From Bacteroidales bacterium (lineage in GTDB: Bacteria > Bacteroidota > Bacteroidia > Bacteroidales > NBLH01), in assembly GCA_029210905.1 (NCBI GenBank), contig JARGGF010000270.1, positions 1 to 6,474 on the forward strand: 6,474 nt of DNA, given 5' to 3'. Below, piece by piece: positions 5,206 to 6,474 of this stretch; within the stretch, counting starts at the first letter, position 1, and every line of letters starts with the position of its first letter. The translations under genes were made by a program, and so were the position numbers. A model generated the notes under the pieces. It was given only the letters and a program-made list of their open reading frames with translations, made no database searches and had not been told where the DNA came from.

Positions 5206-6474
5206 GAAATGGATCATTTAATTTTGGATATTTTCTGGCATCCAAATGATTATAGTGCCACCATTCCAGCCTGATGGTGACAAAATTACAGGCATTCATG
5301 GTTTCGCGAAGTAATTTTCTATTGTTAAGGATAGTATCTGAAAATCCAATGTAACCATGATTTGAGCGATAAGTTAAGTCATCAAAAGGCGTTCCCATAT
5401 CAAGTTCTTTTCCTTGCTTGTCTACCAGGGTCAAATCTACCGCAGTTCCACGGTTATGAATGGAACCTCCCACAGGATCGGCAACATAACCACTTACAGG
5501 AAAAGCATCATATAATATTTGTTGCACATCTTTGGGGCGGTAACAATCTAATAGTTTTATTTTAAGCCCTTTTTTCTCAAACATTTGTTGTGCCTTCAAT
5601 AAATCTTTAACGGTATGGTATAATAAAAAACACCGGGAGCAAGGGTACAACTTTATTCCGGTAATATTTTTCTCACTGGCGTAAGGAATTTGAATAATAA
5701 ACTTATCGTTAAAATTATCAACATTCACCATGACCCAATCAGGCAAATCGAGATATATTGGCGTCATGGGTAGGGATAAATGAATTACCGAAAGACTATC
5801 TATCAGGCAAACCGTATGATGAGCAGTTGAAGAAATTTTGATTTTCTCAGGCATCACACCACTAAATTTACCCAAAAGATCCAGCTGATAATTATTATTC
5901 AATTGTTTCAGTAATTTCCATTTTCCTGTAAAAAAGAAATCGTAGGTTACTTTTTTGGTTTTGCCATTGACACAAACCTGGTTAATAAAAAATGTTCCAT
6001 CTTTCTTAAAATTTACCACTTGCTCATAAATATTCTGTTTTTTTTTGCTGTGTAAAACAAGAAGGCTCATTTTATCAAAAATGTCCATTTTTTTTATATG
6101 ATTTGTATTAATAGAATAGCTTTCAAATCCTTTTTTTGGTTGTAAAGGATTCAAAAACTCTTTTTTGGTATCAATATTCAGAATTATATTTTGCTTACTG
6201 TTAAAATTCTCCGAAGTATCCTTTATGAACAAATAATTAAACTCATTATCCCAACCGTGTACAATTCTCTGAAGATCTGAAGCAACAACAAGTATTCGAA
6301 TTGATTTAACAAGTTTATCAACTCCTATCTTTTGATTTGAATCAAATCGTCCGGCATATTTTTCATCCAGGTATAATTTATAGGAACAGTGCATTGAAGG
6401 GGCATCGAGTTGGATGTACTTAATATTTTGTAAACTGATAAAGGAAAGAAATACCGATTCACCAATTTTCAGAT
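5189..6474 (-). CDS. VanX-like D-Ala-D-Ala dipeptidase (M15D) with long N-terminal extension, 5' end beyond window
   Basis: The C-terminal part (from about residue 245, counting from the Met at 6394) is a peptidase of MEROPS family M15D, which hydrolyses D-alanyl-D-alanine and related peptidoglycan dipeptides. Diagnostic residues are complete: R286 in LLDCYRP; zinc ligands H313 and D320 in SIHNRGTAVDLTL; LDMGTPFDD (331-339); catalytic E377 and zinc ligand H380 in EWWHYNH. VanX itself is only about 200 residues. Here about 245 residues precede the catalytic domain after that Met, with strand-rich, tryptophan- and lysine-containing sequence (for example TGKWKLL at 156-162) that I cannot assign. 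The Met at 6394 is probably not the start: the same frame stays open for 26 more codons to the right edge, with protein-like sequence (for example ESVFLSFISLQNIKYIQL). A signal peptide or lipobox would lie outside the window, so location is unknown. Without VanA/VanH-type neighbours it more likely recycles or salvages dipeptides than confers vancomycin resistance. Confidence 0.9.
   Translation of the reverse strand, partial: LKIGESVFLSFISLQNIKYIQLDAPSMHCSYKLYLDEKYAGRFDSNQKIGVDKLVKSIRILVVASDLQRIVHGWDNEFNYLFIKDTSENFNSKQNIILNIDTKKEFLNPLQPKKGFESYSINTNHIKKMDIFDKMSLLVLHSKKKQNIYEQVVNFKKDGTFFINQVCVNGKTKKVTYDFFFTGKWKLLKQLNNNYQLDLLGKFSGVMPEKIKISSTAHHTVCLIDSLSVIHLSLPMTPIYLDLPDWVMVNVDNFNDKFIIQIPYASEKNITGIKLYPCSRCFLLYHTVKDLLKAQQMFEKKGLKIKLLDCYRPKDVQQILYDAFPVSGYVADPVGGSIHNRGTAVDLTLVDKQGKELDMGTPFDDLTYRSNHGYIGFSDTILNNRKLLRETMNACNFVTIRLEWWHYNHLDARKYPKLNDPFPCNDK

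Noticed and set aside
5362..5565. Plus-strand open frame opposite the VanX-like domain
   Set aside because: It is the antisense shadow of the conserved zinc-binding motif region.
6392..6394. ATG at 6394 as the start of the dipeptidase gene
   Set aside because: The frame continues open with protein-like sequence to the right edge, and no promoter or leader is seen before this ATG. It is more likely an internal methionine.

Overview
The window looks like ordinary chromosomal DNA from an AT-rich member of the phylum Bacteroidota. The evidence is the promoter grammar: several transcription units are preceded by the Bacteroidota sigma-70 -7 box TAnnTTTG, and start codons follow A-rich leaders instead of Shine-Dalgarno sequences. 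The tRNA gene does not encode its CCA end. The protein set also fits: MtaB, an M18 aminopeptidase, a lone CHAD protein and a VanX-type dipeptidase. I cannot place it below phylum level. All five protein genes with both ends in the window's interior or one end at an edge, plus the sixth at the left edge, lie on the minus strand; only the tRNA is on the plus strand.

Layout, left to right. Bases 1-686 (minus) are the N-terminal 228 codons of the tRNA methylthiotransferase MtaB, cut by the window edge. A 248-bp divergent intergenic region holds promoters pointing both ways. A tRNA-Lys(UUU) gene follows on the plus strand, with a perfect 30-bp palindrome just behind it that can terminate transcription from both sides. 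Next comes a 107-aa unassigned protein (1099-1422, minus). Bases 1423-1892 are a gene-free stretch holding an 8-bp inverted repeat and a regular array of ten degenerate 20-21 bp units. A Fic-domain protein (1893-2693, minus) follows, with an intact inhibitory motif but a wrecked catalytic motif. Then come an M18 aminopeptidase with its own promoter and terminator (2878-4179, minus), a CHAD-domain protein (4330-5142, minus), and a VanX-like D-Ala-D-Ala dipeptidase with a long extra N-terminal part (5189 to the right edge, minus, start outside).

How the parts relate. MtaB puts the methylthio group on t6A37 of tRNAs, and tRNA-Lys(UUU) is its best-characterised substrate, so enzyme and substrate stand head to head here. 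The dipeptidase and CHAD genes are only 46 bp apart and may be partly co-transcribed, although CHAD also has a promoter-like sequence of its own. The aminopeptidase is probably monocistronic. Nothing in the sequence ties the Fic protein, the repeat array and the 107-aa protein into one known system. The most unusual items are the helically phased repeat array, the degenerate Fic protein and the extended dipeptidase.
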